Source: Auricularia sp. M13
Taxonomy: Eukaryota > Basidiomycota > Agaricomycetes > Auriculariales > Auriculariaceae
DNA length: 64,000 nucleotides
NCBI GenBank assembly: GCA_037042915.1
Contig: CM073201.1
Coordinates: 186,001 to 250,000, forward strand
Direction of reading: 5' to 3'
Notes under the pieces: model-generated
The model's database searches: none
Told to the model about the DNA's origin: nothing
Seen by the model: the letters and a program-made list of their open reading frames with translations, nothing else
Position numbers and translations under genes: made by a program
In this document: one piece after another, positions 1 to 10,195 of the stretch
How the letters are laid out: every line of letters starts with the position of its first letter
Position numbering within the stretch: the stretch's first letter is position 1

Positions 1-625
1 ACAGCACGTCCTACATAGGGGTCCGTAAGGCTCGTCCTGTGGACGGCATGCTCAAACACTACACTAATTTGCCCGCTTAACGGTACGTCTTCCTTGACTT
101 TTCACCACCTACAGTCCAGTGTTGCAACATACTACGCGCCATGGTTGCGCGTTCCGCGGTCTCCCTGGGATCGTACACCCCACAGCACCCCCCCTGCGCC
201 GCGAATCTTGTCGTTTACGTCCAAGCCGGCCTGCGCTCGTTAACACTGGGCGCTCACAATCTATAGAGTACAATGTAGTGCGGGCCTGCACTTTGAAATC
301 CTGTGTAAACCAGAACAAGGCTCGGCGACCCGCAAAATCGGCGTACGATACAAGGCGTTGCTGATTTATGTAGACCACCACCATCGCGCGCCGCTCCGTC
401 CTTCTCCGCTCACATCGCTCTCCCTTCTAAGTACCCCCTTTCTTCTCTGCCACTAGCATTCATGCAGCTATTACTACTACTACTGTATTTCGACGCGGGC
501 ATAGACAACTTCACACGCATGGCAGCCATCGAGCCCCGGCGCCGTGCTGCTTCAACTGTTCGTCGAGAAAGTGATCGCGCATTGCATCCTAGCCAGCCCC
601 GTTGTGTACAGGCCCACCCTTCATA
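1..625. other. Stretch without a recognisable gene
   Basis: I see no ORF with family motifs, splice structure or codon bias here. The short overlapping ORFs on both strands look random. It lies downstream of the minus-strand DUF6535 gene and may hold its 3' flank. Confidence 0.4.
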
Positions 626-3069
626 CTATACGTCCGAAATTTTCCCATTGTGGCGACGTTCTGGTTCCAGATCTAGAGCCAGTATATGCTCGTCGTCCTG
701 TTGGCCGGCGAATTTGTGTACAACTATTTCGATCGAATAGGGGCTCTCCGCGCATGTTGGCCCGGTGCCCCGCTTGTCGCGACTAGCTAGTGAGTTTGAA
801 TTGGCGACGCAGTCCGGGACAGGCTCGACCGCGACTGTCCCAGCGGGGATCGGCAGTTCACATTCGACTTGCCCAACAGGATCGCCCGCGTTGAGCCCGA
901 GCTGTTCTCCGCGAGGGTCAACTCTGCGCACGGTTGCTGCCAGTGGTTCCTCGACGCCGTATGGATCATTGAACTTGAAGCCTTCGCTTACTGGCGTTGC
1001 AAGCTCCGGACTACGAACGCTGGCACGGTGCAAAGCCTGGGACGCTACGGAATGGCCGGCCGCCTGTTGTTCTGGGAATGCGAGCTGCAGAAGATGATCG
1101 AGTGCAGGGCTATAGTCTCGGATAAAGACGGTGGCAAAACCCATCTTTGATATAACGTGGGCAACCCAGTCAACGTCCGGCAGCGGCGAGCACAACAGGT
1201 CGACGGATCGCCTCAACAAGGCCGCATAGAGCCCCAAGTGTGGCACAGCGTATGGTACTGATTTCCTGGCGCCGATGATGCTGATCACATGCATAAGCAA
1301 CTTCGAGACAATGAGACGAATATGAGCAGTCTGAGGGGACTGGTCGCGTAACCAGAGCAAGAACGTCGCGCAGAGATATCCCACAAGCTCATTTTCATAG
1401 AGTCGATTGATGCGAATGTGCCCGGCCAGGTCGCTGAGAATCCGACCGTACTCCGCGGGACTGGCACGTCGCGTGGTGCCAGTGGTCCGCATCAAGGATC
1501 GAAAGCTACGAAGAAGCACATATAATACCTCTAAATACTCATCTTATGAGCTACAAAGTTTGAGGTTGACGGAGCGACTTGCCTTTCCTGACCGCATTCG
1601 GGTGGCTATAATAACTCATGCGAGTCCCCCGATAAATCCTCCATATACGATGTGCATCATCTGGCGATAGCCCGGGTAAGGCCTGGCAGTACAGCAACAG
1701 CAGGTCATTCCGATTAGTAGTGGTCTTCAGTGCATAGGTCAATACATGGGCCAGAGTTACGCCTTTGGAGGTATAGGCAGAGGGATGCCCGGCCTCGACA
1801 AATGGGAAGCGGTAGGCAGAGAAATCCACGTGCACGACGTCAATGTGCACTCTAGCACTCTCAGTCCAGGAAGTCCATCTAGAAATAGTGCTGACATGTG
1901 TCCATACGCAGTGCCAGACCAAGTTATGCAAGTCTTTCCGGTCCATCGTATTTACGAGCCAAGCGAGCCCACGAAAGGCAGACGACGGCCCAGGATTAGT
2001 ACCTACGCGTGAGATATTTCTCAGCATCTCATGGTACAGCACATCGAAAGAGATCCACGAGTTGGCTGTAGTTGTGCTCCTATGTTTAGCAGCTCTCCAT
2101 GGCCAGCGGCCCGACACCTTGTTGAACAGACGAAGAACAAGCCATGCTTGGGGAGATTTGTACGCGCATTGCCAGCGGAACACATTTGCGCTGGCACTAC
2201 CCATAATGGAAGCCCCGTACTGAATAGCAGGAAGGAAGGTAGTCGCCGAGTAAAACAGCAGGGCAAGACCGGCGACTGTAGTAACGACTGCCGCAACCGC
2301 GGTGTGCAAGCGGCCAAGGAGCTCCAGGATACCGAGAATGAAGAGCTATAGCGCAGCCTGAAGAAGCAATGGGATAGTGGATATGATCTCTGCTACCTTC
2401 CACGCCTCGAGTCCCTCAAATTTCATCTGTCGCAGACCGATGTACTGCCTAGGAGTTTGGCCCGCGTCGCGTCTGAATTCCTGAACCCATTCCTTGCATA
2501 GAATGCCCACAAGTGCTGCAGAAAGGCTGAGAGTCAAGGACAAGAACCAATAGGTATTGATTCGCGCGGCTGTTGACGGCGAGAGCCCCGGACCCACGGT
2601 AGCCGGTACGGGCGCGGCCAGAAATTTCGCCGTCTGATTTGGAGAAAAAACCTGGACAAAGCGAGCCAAGAGCTCAGCGGACGGATCAGGCTGCTTCTGA
2701 AGCCACTGGTATGATTCGACGCTGAACGCAGTCACGACAGCAGAGAATAGACCAGCCTGCGTTGCACCGTTAGAACACTGCCGATCAGTAATGAGAGCAG
2801 CAAAGACCCACAAAAACAAGCAGTGTATCGATTTCTTCCCGAAATCCCTTGCACATATCGTCGTCGTGTTTTTCAATCAGTTTAGCGCACTGCTGCCACG
2901 ACTCGTCCTCGCTCCCTGGGGGCGGCAACGTTGGCGACGTCGGTGCCTGCTCAAGCAGTGGGTCCTGCCAGTAGAAGTAAGCCCACAGTCAGAGGAAAAA
3001 AGGTTTTGAAAGCACATTGAACAGTTCGTCAAGCCGTTTACCACCAGGCTCCCTCAACCAATCGCTCAT
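626..3069 (-). pseudogene. DUF6535-domain membrane protein, interrupted by an in-frame stop
   Basis: This matches the agaricomycete DUF6535 family, predicted membrane proteins of unknown function. Model: exon 1 3069-3016, exon 2 2964-2812, exon 3 2756-1593, exon 4 1528-626, with phase-0 GT-AG introns of 51, 55 and 64 nt. The family start (WQQCAKLIEKHDDDMCK, then DTLLVFAGLFSAVVTAF across intron 2) and the block EAWKVAEIISTIPLLLQAAL are clear. Hydrophobic segments follow (INTYWFLSLTLSLSAALVGI; AVAAVVTTVAGLALLFYSAT). An in-frame TAG at 2346-2348 splits exon 3 just after LLLQAAL, while the same frame continues with family-like sequence on both sides. The TAG is also the last three bases of a possible 51-nt GT-AG intron beginning GTAGCAG. 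Splicing it would restore the frame but delete a conserved segment, so a nonsense mutation or a sequence error is more likely. Intact length would be about 755 aa. Confidence 0.65.
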
Positions 3070-3722
3070 TTCTTGCCGATACTATCGAAGGATGATTAAC
3101 GCAGGAAAATCAGGAGGTTGGGCTTAATCTACCTGCGTCTGCAATTTTTTGACTGGTCTAGCACTATGTTCGCGTTCTCCGGTCCTCACAATAGCGAAGC
3201 TGGTGCTTGGTAGGTAGGTAGAATGAGATGGTAGGTTGACAAGCCGAATCGGGTCGGATCGTTGCTTCCACACTCCGCTGTCCGGACTCAGTTCCGTCCG
3301 CCTGCCGCAACGTTTACGACTTGGACCACCAGTTCCGCGAGGCCACCTACACAAAAGTTTCTGAGTACATCATCCTGGATCAAGCCATGCACCGCACGTA
3401 CTTAAGAGGTCTGGTCAGCCCACAGTCGAATTGATTAATTACTCTGATTTGACTTGATTTATCTGTGCCCGTCTTGGCCTGCGCACTGGCCATAGCACCC
3501 CGCAGTGCTCGAAGCACCTTGGCGCATGATAGTAAGCAGTATATGACCCGTAGGAACAAGGCGGGGGCATTCTGTCCGGTGTCTAACAGAAATACAACCC
3601 ACCACGCTTGCACCACGCGGCCATCGCAACGCCGCAGTACTTCCTGAAATGGTACGTGGTGGTCCATGATTAGCCCTAGTACAACGTTGCTTCACTTCCG
3701 TGGTGCCGTTGTAGTTTTCTTC

Positions 3723-3730
3723 TATATAAA
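3723..3730 (+). promoter_or_regulatory. TATA box of the 3777 gene
   Basis: TATATAAA lies 47-54 bp before the ATG at 3777. It decides the start: an in-frame ATG at 3666 lies upstream of the TATA box and so is probably not translated. Confidence 0.55.
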
Positions 3731-3776
3731 CCGCTGCACCCTCAACTCGAACGCACCAAGAATCCAAGACGCCATC

Positions 3777-5225
3777 ATGTTCGCGCAGCTTCGGCACAAG
3801 TTCTACAGCATCGACAATGCCACCCGCTATCTTCTGACACCGGCCTGGCGTGGCGACTTCGGCTTGCTGCTAACTGCCCAACAAGTCGACGCCGTAGCTC
3901 AAGGTCGCGAAACGGTCCGCTTTCACCTGCTTCCTCTCTTGCGTGCGAACCTTCATCGCATTACCGCGCTCAGCATTTCTCTCCCCGAGTCCGTTACCGC
4001 GGACGTCTACAGCGCTCTGGACAGCCCCGCTCCGCTCCTTGAGCGATTCGAGCTTGACATGCCCAAGGGTTGGACCGGCGAACTCGATTCTCGCTTATTT
4101 GCATCCGCACCAGGCATTTTGAAGGCCGTTTATCTCACCAACGTCGCTTTCCCCGCGGACCGTATACGGGCATTTTCAAACGTGCACTTCTTGTCCTTCA
4201 CCTTCGAGGGCGTGCTGCCCAACGCCGAACGGTTCTTTCCCCACTTCTCATCCTTGCAAGAGCTGCAGATCGACCTTGAGGACGTCCAGACCGATGTTTT
4301 CGGATTCGCATTCGCCCTACCTATGGTTCCAGGAGACCCGGAACGGTCAACGTTGCTGGAAGTGCAGGCGCGTATGCCCGCCAAGAGCCTGTTCTTTGCG
4401 CATTTTCCCGTCATGATCGCCATGAAAATTCCGGACATGCAATGGGACATCGACGATAAATGGTCCGGCAACCTGCCCGATGACCTCTCGCTCTTCATCT
4501 GCGTCGCACTCTCCCAGCCGTTATATGTCTGCCTGCAGGGCGTGCGCGTCCTTCTACGCTCGGGGCGGACTAATGCCACTCGCCGTGTGGACATGCTTTC
4601 CAACGAGATGCTCTCCCGCGCTCTTCTGTATCCCGAACCCGCCCCTGGGTGGCTCCCTCAAGACATCGATGTCTTCGGCGTCTCGACCGCGCAGCTGGTG
4701 GAGCTGTCTGCGATGTTCGTGAACCTGAATGCCGTGGAGGTTTTGGCCATTCGCTGCGATGAAGCGGGCCACGCCGCGAAGGAAGGGCCGGCGTTTCCAC
4801 TCATTATCCCAAGGAAGCCTCTACGCTGCTCTGCCGTCCGCATGCTGGTCCTGGAAGACGAGCTCGGGACCACTCGCCTGCCCATACAAGCAATCGCTGA
4901 CTTTATCGACAAAGGCATTGATCGCGGCGAGAACGCTGGAATCCCCCTTGATCTCATGGTGAAGAGCGTCACTCTCCTGGGAGAGCTCGATCTTCTTGGC
5001 AGACGTGTTCAGCGGATCTTTGCATGCGAATCGGACGACACGAGCGGCTGGCTGAAAGGCCTTGTCGAGCATGATGGCACAAGGTGCAATCCTAACGATT
5101 ATGGGCGACGCGAGGCTGGGGAAGAAGCGCGGAGTGTTGTTCTCGTCGCTCAGATCTGTATGGATGGTGTTGTGCGGCCGACGGACATCGGTAGGCAATG
5201 TGAAACGACTTATAGTGCGCAGTGA
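3777..5225 (+). CDS. Uncharacterised LRR-like protein (F-box-associated type, no F-box seen)
   Basis: Intronless 482-aa ORF starting MFAQLRHKFYSIDNATRYLL. I chose the ATG at 3777 because a TATA box sits at 3723-3730. Irregular leucine-rich segments recur (LPLLRANLHRITALSISLP; PAPLLERFELDMP; NVHFLSFTFEGVLP; LQELQIDLEDV), like the repeats downstream of the F-box in many agaricomycete F-box proteins. No N-terminal F-box is visible, no signal peptide and no membrane segment. The C-terminal 60 residues look less ordered. Function unknown; a ligand-binding part of an F-box-derived protein is one possibility (inference). It is not closely related to the five F-box genes elsewhere in the window. Confidence 0.7.
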   Translation: MFAQLRHKFYSIDNATRYLLTPAWRGDFGLLLTAQQVDAVAQGRETVRFHLLPLLRANLHRITALSISLPESVTADVYSALDSPAPLLERFELDMPKGWTGELDSRLFASAPGILKAVYLTNVAFPADRIRAFSNVHFLSFTFEGVLPNAERFFPHFSSLQELQIDLEDVQTDVFGFAFALPMVPGDPERSTLLEVQARMPAKSLFFAHFPVMIAMKIPDMQWDIDDKWSGNLPDDLSLFICVALSQPLYVCLQGVRVLLRSGRTNATRRVDMLSNEMLSRALLYPEPAPGWLPQDIDVFGVSTAQLVELSAMFVNLNAVEVLAIRCDEAGHAAKEGPAFPLIIPRKPLRCSAVRMLVLEDELGTTRLPIQAIADFIDKGIDRGENAGIPLDLMVKSVTLLGELDLLGRRVQRIFACESDDTSGWLKGLVEHDGTRCNPNDYGRREAGEEARSVVLVAQICMDGVVRPTDIGRQCETTYSAQ

Positions 5226-5896
5226 CAGGGACGCATATTACTGGGCGGGTTTTCGCAGCTTTGGAACCTGATGTATATTGTCCAGCTCTAAAATCATATA
5301 TCTTCATGAAAGATCATGTGAATGTGTTGATGACGCGACAGACTGGGTTCTCAGCCATTTTAAGGCGTATGATATGATCACTGCTTTACCGAAGAATCGA
5401 CGACAGTAGTTGGAGATGCTTCTTCGAGTCAGCCGCGACGCCGCAAGGTGTAATATGCGTCGGCTCGAAGCAAGCTTTGCTGTACTCACAACCAATGTTC
5501 TGGGTGCCGCCTATCAACCGGGCAAAAGTCGGGCAAAAGCCCCACCCAACGCAGAATGTGGCAGAATTGAGTCGTCCCACATACTGCATGGTCATTGCAA
5601 GACGGAATATCTCCACGACGACGTTCATTGAGCTGGCTTGAGATTAGCCACAGCCGTGTTCAACTCGGTTCGCGGGACCAATTTACCCCAGATTGCGCGT
5701 TGATTCGCTGCGCAAATTGTGCGGCGGAGAAATCCCGGCTTCCATCGACCTTGAAACGTCGACAGACCATCTTCGCACGGCGTAACGCAAGACGAGCTCG
5801 ACGACCGCTGAGGTCATTACCGTGCTACATAAAAAGCCAAGATCTGACTCTGCGTAGCAACGTCAGATCGACCGACCCTCCGCACACACGCATAAG
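5226..5896. other. Intergenic region upstream of the AA9 gene
   Basis: No gene seen. A TATA-like CATAAAAAG at 5828-5836 lies about 60 bp before the AA9 start and is the likely core promoter. Confidence 0.45.
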
Positions 5897-6752
5897 ATGA
5901 AGATCGCCGCTCTCGTCGCATTTGCCGCACTGGCTCAGTCCGTGTCTGCTCACTGTACGCCCGCTGCTCCTTAGCCTCGGTTAACGCTGAGAAGCGAGTG
6001 TCGTAGACATCTGGACAACCCTGATCGCGGGGAGCACGACGTCCACCGCGGCGGTGCGCCAGCCGCTGAACAACTCGCCCGTCACGTCCGTCTCGGGGAG
6101 CGACTTCCTGTGCAACGTCATCGGGACGCCGGCCTCGCAGACCGTCTCCGTCGCCGCCGGCTCGACCATTGGCTTCAAGCTGGACAACACCATCTACCAC
6201 CTTGGCCCGGCCGCTATCTACCTCGGCAAGGTGCCCAGCGGACAGACTGCGGCGAGCTGGGACGGCTCTGGTGCGAACTGGTTCAAGGTACGTCGCAGTC
6301 TCGCAGAGTGGCTTCTGGGAGAAATTCTTGCTCATCAATATATTTGTACTGTATCTGCAGATCGCTGAATGGGGCGCGACGTACCCGCAAGGGCGCAACG
6401 CGGCCATGTCGTTCGCGGACTACAACGCGAGCCAGCTCACGGCGACCATCCCGAGCAGCATTCCCAGCGGAGAGGTTCGTCCGAGCTGCCTTTAGCTCCC
6501 GCGCGGATTCACTAACGTGTTGAATGACTGCAGTACCTCGTCCGCATTGAGCAAATCGGTCTTCACGTCGTCGGCGCGCCACAATGGTACATCTCCTGCG
6601 CGCAGATCAATGTCACTGGCGGAGGCTCGGCGAACCCGGCCAAGGTCTCGCTGCCGCCGTATAGCGCAAACGACCCGGGCCTCACGGTCAGCATCTACAC
6701 GACACCTGCGCCGGACTACGTCGTCCCTGGCCCTCGTCCGTTCACCGGATGA
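5897..6752 (+). CDS. Secreted AA9 lytic polysaccharide monooxygenase
   Basis: Copper enzyme that oxidatively cleaves cellulose or hemicellulose outside the cell. Four exons: 5897-5954, 6007-6287, 6361-6474, 6534-6752, giving 223 aa. An 18-aa signal peptide (MKIAALVAFAALAQSVSA) ends right before His1, as the family needs for the N-terminal copper His-brace. The second brace histidine is in the HLGP motif (mature about His66). The secondary-shell residues and axial tyrosine are in the segment GLHVVGAPQWYISCAQINV (about His144, Gln150, Tyr152). One conserved disulphide pair (about Cys37 and Cys155) is visible. There is no CBM1 and no serine/threonine-rich tail; the mature protein of about 205 aa is short for the family. 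Introns are 52, 73 and 59 nt. Exact substrate and regioselectivity cannot be read from sequence. Confidence 0.92.
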
Positions 6753-7379
6753 GTGACTTGAGAGATCTTGTATATATTTCTTGATCATGATGAAAAACGT
6801 CGCAGCCATGATTGAGTCCTGTTGTCTGAAGCCGATCAGAGCGCGTTTCGTGCAGTAGGATGTCAAGTCTATTGTCGAGGCTGGATCCAGCGCGACGTGA
6901 GGCTCCGTGACCATACGTCATGAAGCACATGTGCACAGCAAGAGCTCGAGCGTACGAGCTCGTGTGGGCAAGGGGGTGATAGATTATCGTTCGACGATGA
7001 GTGTAAGCCATTGGGCGCCTAGTTGGAGGTGGAACGAGCCAAGGACCTAACAGCAGCTGAACGCGAGCGCAGAAATTAAGCGATATCGCAGCAGCACACA
7101 ATTGAGCCCCAAGAGGCGCGTGAGCCAGCATGGACAAGGAAAATCTGGATCCTGCTCCCGAGAAAAATATGTTGTAGGCGACGATCGCGACGCGTTGCCA
7201 GCACAGAGCTGGTAGATGAAAGCAGCGTTTCCTGGCTATAGTCGTCCAGGTTCAAGTAGCAGCGGCTTAAAGCATGACAAAGGATAAGTAGGGCGCCCAG
7301 ACAATTAGGACTTGTCGCTGACGGTCGCGAAGTAAAAAAAAAAACCTGAATGCAAGTCGAAGGTCGGGGTCAAAGAATG
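6753..7379. other. Intergenic region
   Basis: No gene seen between the AA9 stop and the start of the inverted-repeat arm. A short poly-A tract lies near 7335. Confidence 0.4.
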
Positions 7380-7392
7380 GATGCATCCGGCC

Positions 7393-7450
7393 GGTCGGCC
7401 GAGACCCGCTGCGCCGCGTTCCGTCTCGTCGGCCGACCGACATATATAAG
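7393..7450 (+). promoter_or_regulatory. Conserved GGTCGGCCGA dyad followed by a TATA box
   Basis: GGTCGGCCGAGAC (7393-7405) is nearly the inverted complement of GTCTCGTCGGCCGACC (7423-7438). TATATAAG follows at 7443-7450. The same dyad-plus-TATA arrangement sits in mirror orientation near 26219-26271. No conserved coding sequence follows the TATA box, and the carrier has its own TATA box about 960 bp downstream. It may be a transcription-factor site driving an unannotated transcript. Confidence 0.5.
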
Positions 7451-7908
7451 GACGGCGGCCTCGTAACATCGCTCCTGACGCCCCTCTAACTGTTTTTCAG
7501 ACCGTCCGTGTCAATGCTAGCGCTTCCGATGCTCGCATCCGATCGCAGCACCTGGCTAACTACTGGCAACTACTTCACTTCCTGAGCTGACAGGGTGCAA
7601 ATCAGTTCTTCGCTTGGACCGAAGGCGCCGTTCACTTCGGAGTACATACGTCATAGTGCGCCTTTGTATCTCGGGGATGCTCGGAGACGAATATAGTCCT
7701 CGGGTGAGGACGGGCTGACAGGTCTCGTGATCAGACTCACGTCACGAGCGACAATCGCACTTTCGTCGACCTCTGGGCCTGTGCACTCGAAAATAAGTAC
7801 TCGCTATGTGCTCCAAGGGTCATCATCCTGTCAGAGGTGCCTGATTTTCGAACTGCTTGGTGTTTATATCTCTCGCCCATGACGATGCGATGAGGGCCGG
7901 CGGGAGCA

Positions 7909-8366
7909 CCCGAGGGCTCCCAGGCTGTTCCGTAGCGCATGGCGTGCTCGTCCTCTTGAAGTGCATTTTTCTCTCCACCCAGCTGCGTGCGTACCGTCGT
8001 TCATGATCTCAATCGACGCGTTTCGCGTTCCGATAGGTGACTGTGCGAAGGGGATGGCCTGATTTTGTCGCGGACGGCGGAGACGACGGCGCCGGCGGGC
8101 GGGAGGACGCGGACGTCAACTGCAATGACTGGCGACCACCCGAGGTGTCCCAAGCTGTTCCGTGCCGGGCAACGTTCTCGCCCGTTGAAGTGCATTTTTC
8201 TGCTCATCCAGCTGCGTCTACACCGTCGTTCATGATCTCAATCGACGCGTTTTTGCTTCCGATAGGCGACTCTGCGAAGGGGACGACGGGATTCCGTCGC
8301 GATCGGCGGGGACGACAGCGCCGGCGGGCGGGAGGACGCGGACCCACACCGTGTCAAGCGCGCGAT
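7909..8366 (+). repeat. Tandem duplication of 229 bp in the carrier copy 1 promoter
   Basis: Two direct copies (about 7909-8137 and 8138-8366). Markers such as TTGAAGTGCATTTTTCT (7956 and 8185), ATGATCTCAATCGACGCGTTT and GCCGGCGGGCGGGAGGACGC (8091 and 8320) recur at an offset of 229. The matching promoter of carrier copy 2 has only one unit. Confidence 0.75.
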
Positions 8367-8402
8367 GAAGTTGGTTGGCCTCGCCGCTGATGCCGACTGT
8401 CC

Positions 8403-8411
8403 GTGTATAAA
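8403..8411 (+). promoter_or_regulatory. TATA box of carrier copy 1
   Basis: GTGTATAAAG lies about 225 bp before the ATG at 8635. The same box is found in mirror position (about 25030) upstream of copy 2, so it is conserved between the arms. Confidence 0.5.
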
Positions 8412-8634
8412 GCCGCCCCGCAGCGTCTGGCCCCCGCATCTCGAGACAGATCTCGCCAACGCACACAGCGACGCGCAGCACGGGCTGAAAACGGCCTCGT
8501 AGACTCCTTCCCGGCTCTCCAAGAATCCAACCCCCACTCAGTCCCGGCTTTTCTTTTTCTCGTCTCTCGTCCTCTCTCGCTCTCCATCTCGTCTCTTTTC
8601 ACGGGTTATCCAAGGCACACCCGCACAATCTAAT

Positions 8635-10090
8635 ATGGACGCTTCAAAGGACTCCAACTCGAAGGCTTCGGCGCAAAAGTCTGGCAAGGAGCAGTACTCC
8701 AACACACAGCAGTTCTTCAGTCAGTACCTGTTCTTTGTACCGCGCGCGAGGATTGCTGATGCCTGGACCCTAGTGAACTTCCTCATGGGCGGTGTTGCTG
8801 GCGGTATCGCAAAGACGGGCAGCGCGCCGATTGAGCGCGTCAAGATCCTCATCCAAAACCAAGGTGCCATGCTGGCGTCCGGGCGTCTCACCCACCCGTA
8901 CAAGGGCATCATCGACTGCTTCCAGCGCACCTACGCCACCGAGGGCCTCGCGAGCTGTCCGTGTTTCCCTGGCATCTACGCGCATAATTGATTTGACACT
9001 GTGCTATGTGTAGTTTGGCGCGGCAACGGCACGAACGTCATCAGGTACTTCCCCACGCAGGCCCTCAACTTCGCCTTCCGGGTGCGTTTCAGCATGTCAT
9101 TTTGGTATTATTCGCGCTCAAACTTGATCTAGGACACCTTCCGCAGTCTCTCGCCGTACAAGAAGGACGAGAACTACGGCCTCTGGTTCGTGGGCAACCT
9201 CGTCTCCGGCGGCGCGGCAGGCGCAGCGTCCTCCGTCTTCGTCTACTCCCTCGACTAGTGCGTAGCGCAAGTCTTCCCTTTCATACTATTCATATAACTG
9301 ATTCACGGCAGCGCTCGTACCAGGCTGTCTGCCGACGCGCGCTCTGCCGGCCCAGACGGAAAGCGCCAGTTCTCGGGTCTCATCGACGTTTACAAGCAGA
9401 CTCTGCGCACGGACGGCTTCGTCGGGCTCTACCGCGGCTTCATGCCCAGCATCGCCGGCATCATCGTCTACCGTGGAGTCTAGTGCGTCGGCTTAGCTGT
9501 GCTCAACATACACCAGGATTAACATGTTTATCACAGCTTTGGAGGATACGATACCATCAAGTCAGTGCTTGTCAAGCCTTGCATATCTTCATGACTGACC
9601 TCGCGCAGGGAGACCTTCCTCACCGGTAGGCTGCAGGGCAACTTCTTCGCTGCCATGGCTGTGGGCTGGGGCTGCACGACGGTACGTCCATATACTTGGA
9701 CAGAAAGCTCCGTGCTGACGCTGCTGTAGCTCGCCGCCATGGCCTCGTACCCTCTCGACACGATCCGCCGCCGCATGATGATGACCTCGGGCACCAACGT
9801 CAGTCACGCCCCTCCGAGTCGTCGCACGTCCTGACCTGAGTGTACTCCCTAGACGCACTACAAGAACTCGTTCGACGCCGCCCGGCAGATCATCGCCAAG
9901 GAGGGCGCGAAGACCCTGTTTGCTGGAGCGGGCGCGAACATCGTTCGGTACGCTGCTAATTCTTCCACCTCCGTCCTCACTCAATGACTGACTGCGTATC
10001 GGAAGTGGCCTCGCCGGCGCTGCCGTCCTCGCAATGTACGACCAGTTCCAGGCGCTCGCGTTCGGTACTGTGTACAAGGGCTCCGCCTAA
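8635..10090 (+). CDS. aac: Mitochondrial ADP/ATP carrier, copy 1
   Basis: Exchanges cytosolic ADP for matrix ATP across the inner mitochondrial membrane (SLC25 family). Ten exons: 8635-8719, 8774-8956, 9014-9081, 9133-9257, 9312-9482, 9537-9560, 9609-9681, 9730-9798, 9853-9947, 10006-10090, giving 325 aa. All three carrier repeats are present, with signatures PIERVK, SLDYAR and YPLDTIRRR. The diagnostic RRRMMM motif of ADP/ATP carriers follows in the third repeat. The hydrophilic N-terminus of about 28 aa is longer than in the yeast protein. The last acceptor is CGGAAG, while copy 2 has the more usual GGCAG. The ORF is intact. It is the left member of an inverted pair with 23347-24815. Confidence 0.95.
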
Positions 10091-10195
10091 GCCTACAGAG
10101 AAGGGAGCCGCGTCCCGACTAGTATGCGGTAATCTCGACTCGAACAATGTCACTCAGTGTAGCTATTTTGCAATGATACATATTTTCAAAGCCTC

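Larger units (their letters stand above)
7380..10195 (+). repeat. Left arm of a large inverted duplication (carrier gene plus promoter)
   Basis: Matches the reverse complement of about 23235-26290. Similarity runs from a GC-rich dyad at 7393 through the distal TATA, the carrier promoter, all exons and introns, and about 100 bp past the stop. Introns are recognisably the same in both arms, so the duplication is fairly recent or kept alike by gene conversion. The end points were judged by eye. Confidence 0.8.

Noticed and set aside
3666-3776. Upstream in-frame ATG of the LRR-like gene
   Set aside because: It lies before the TATA box at 3723, so it is probably not in the transcript.
7505-7585. 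Short peptide (MLALPMLAS...) after the distal TATA box
   Set aside because: The mirror copy keeps the first ten residues but then diverges and stops at a different place, so a conserved protein is unlikely.
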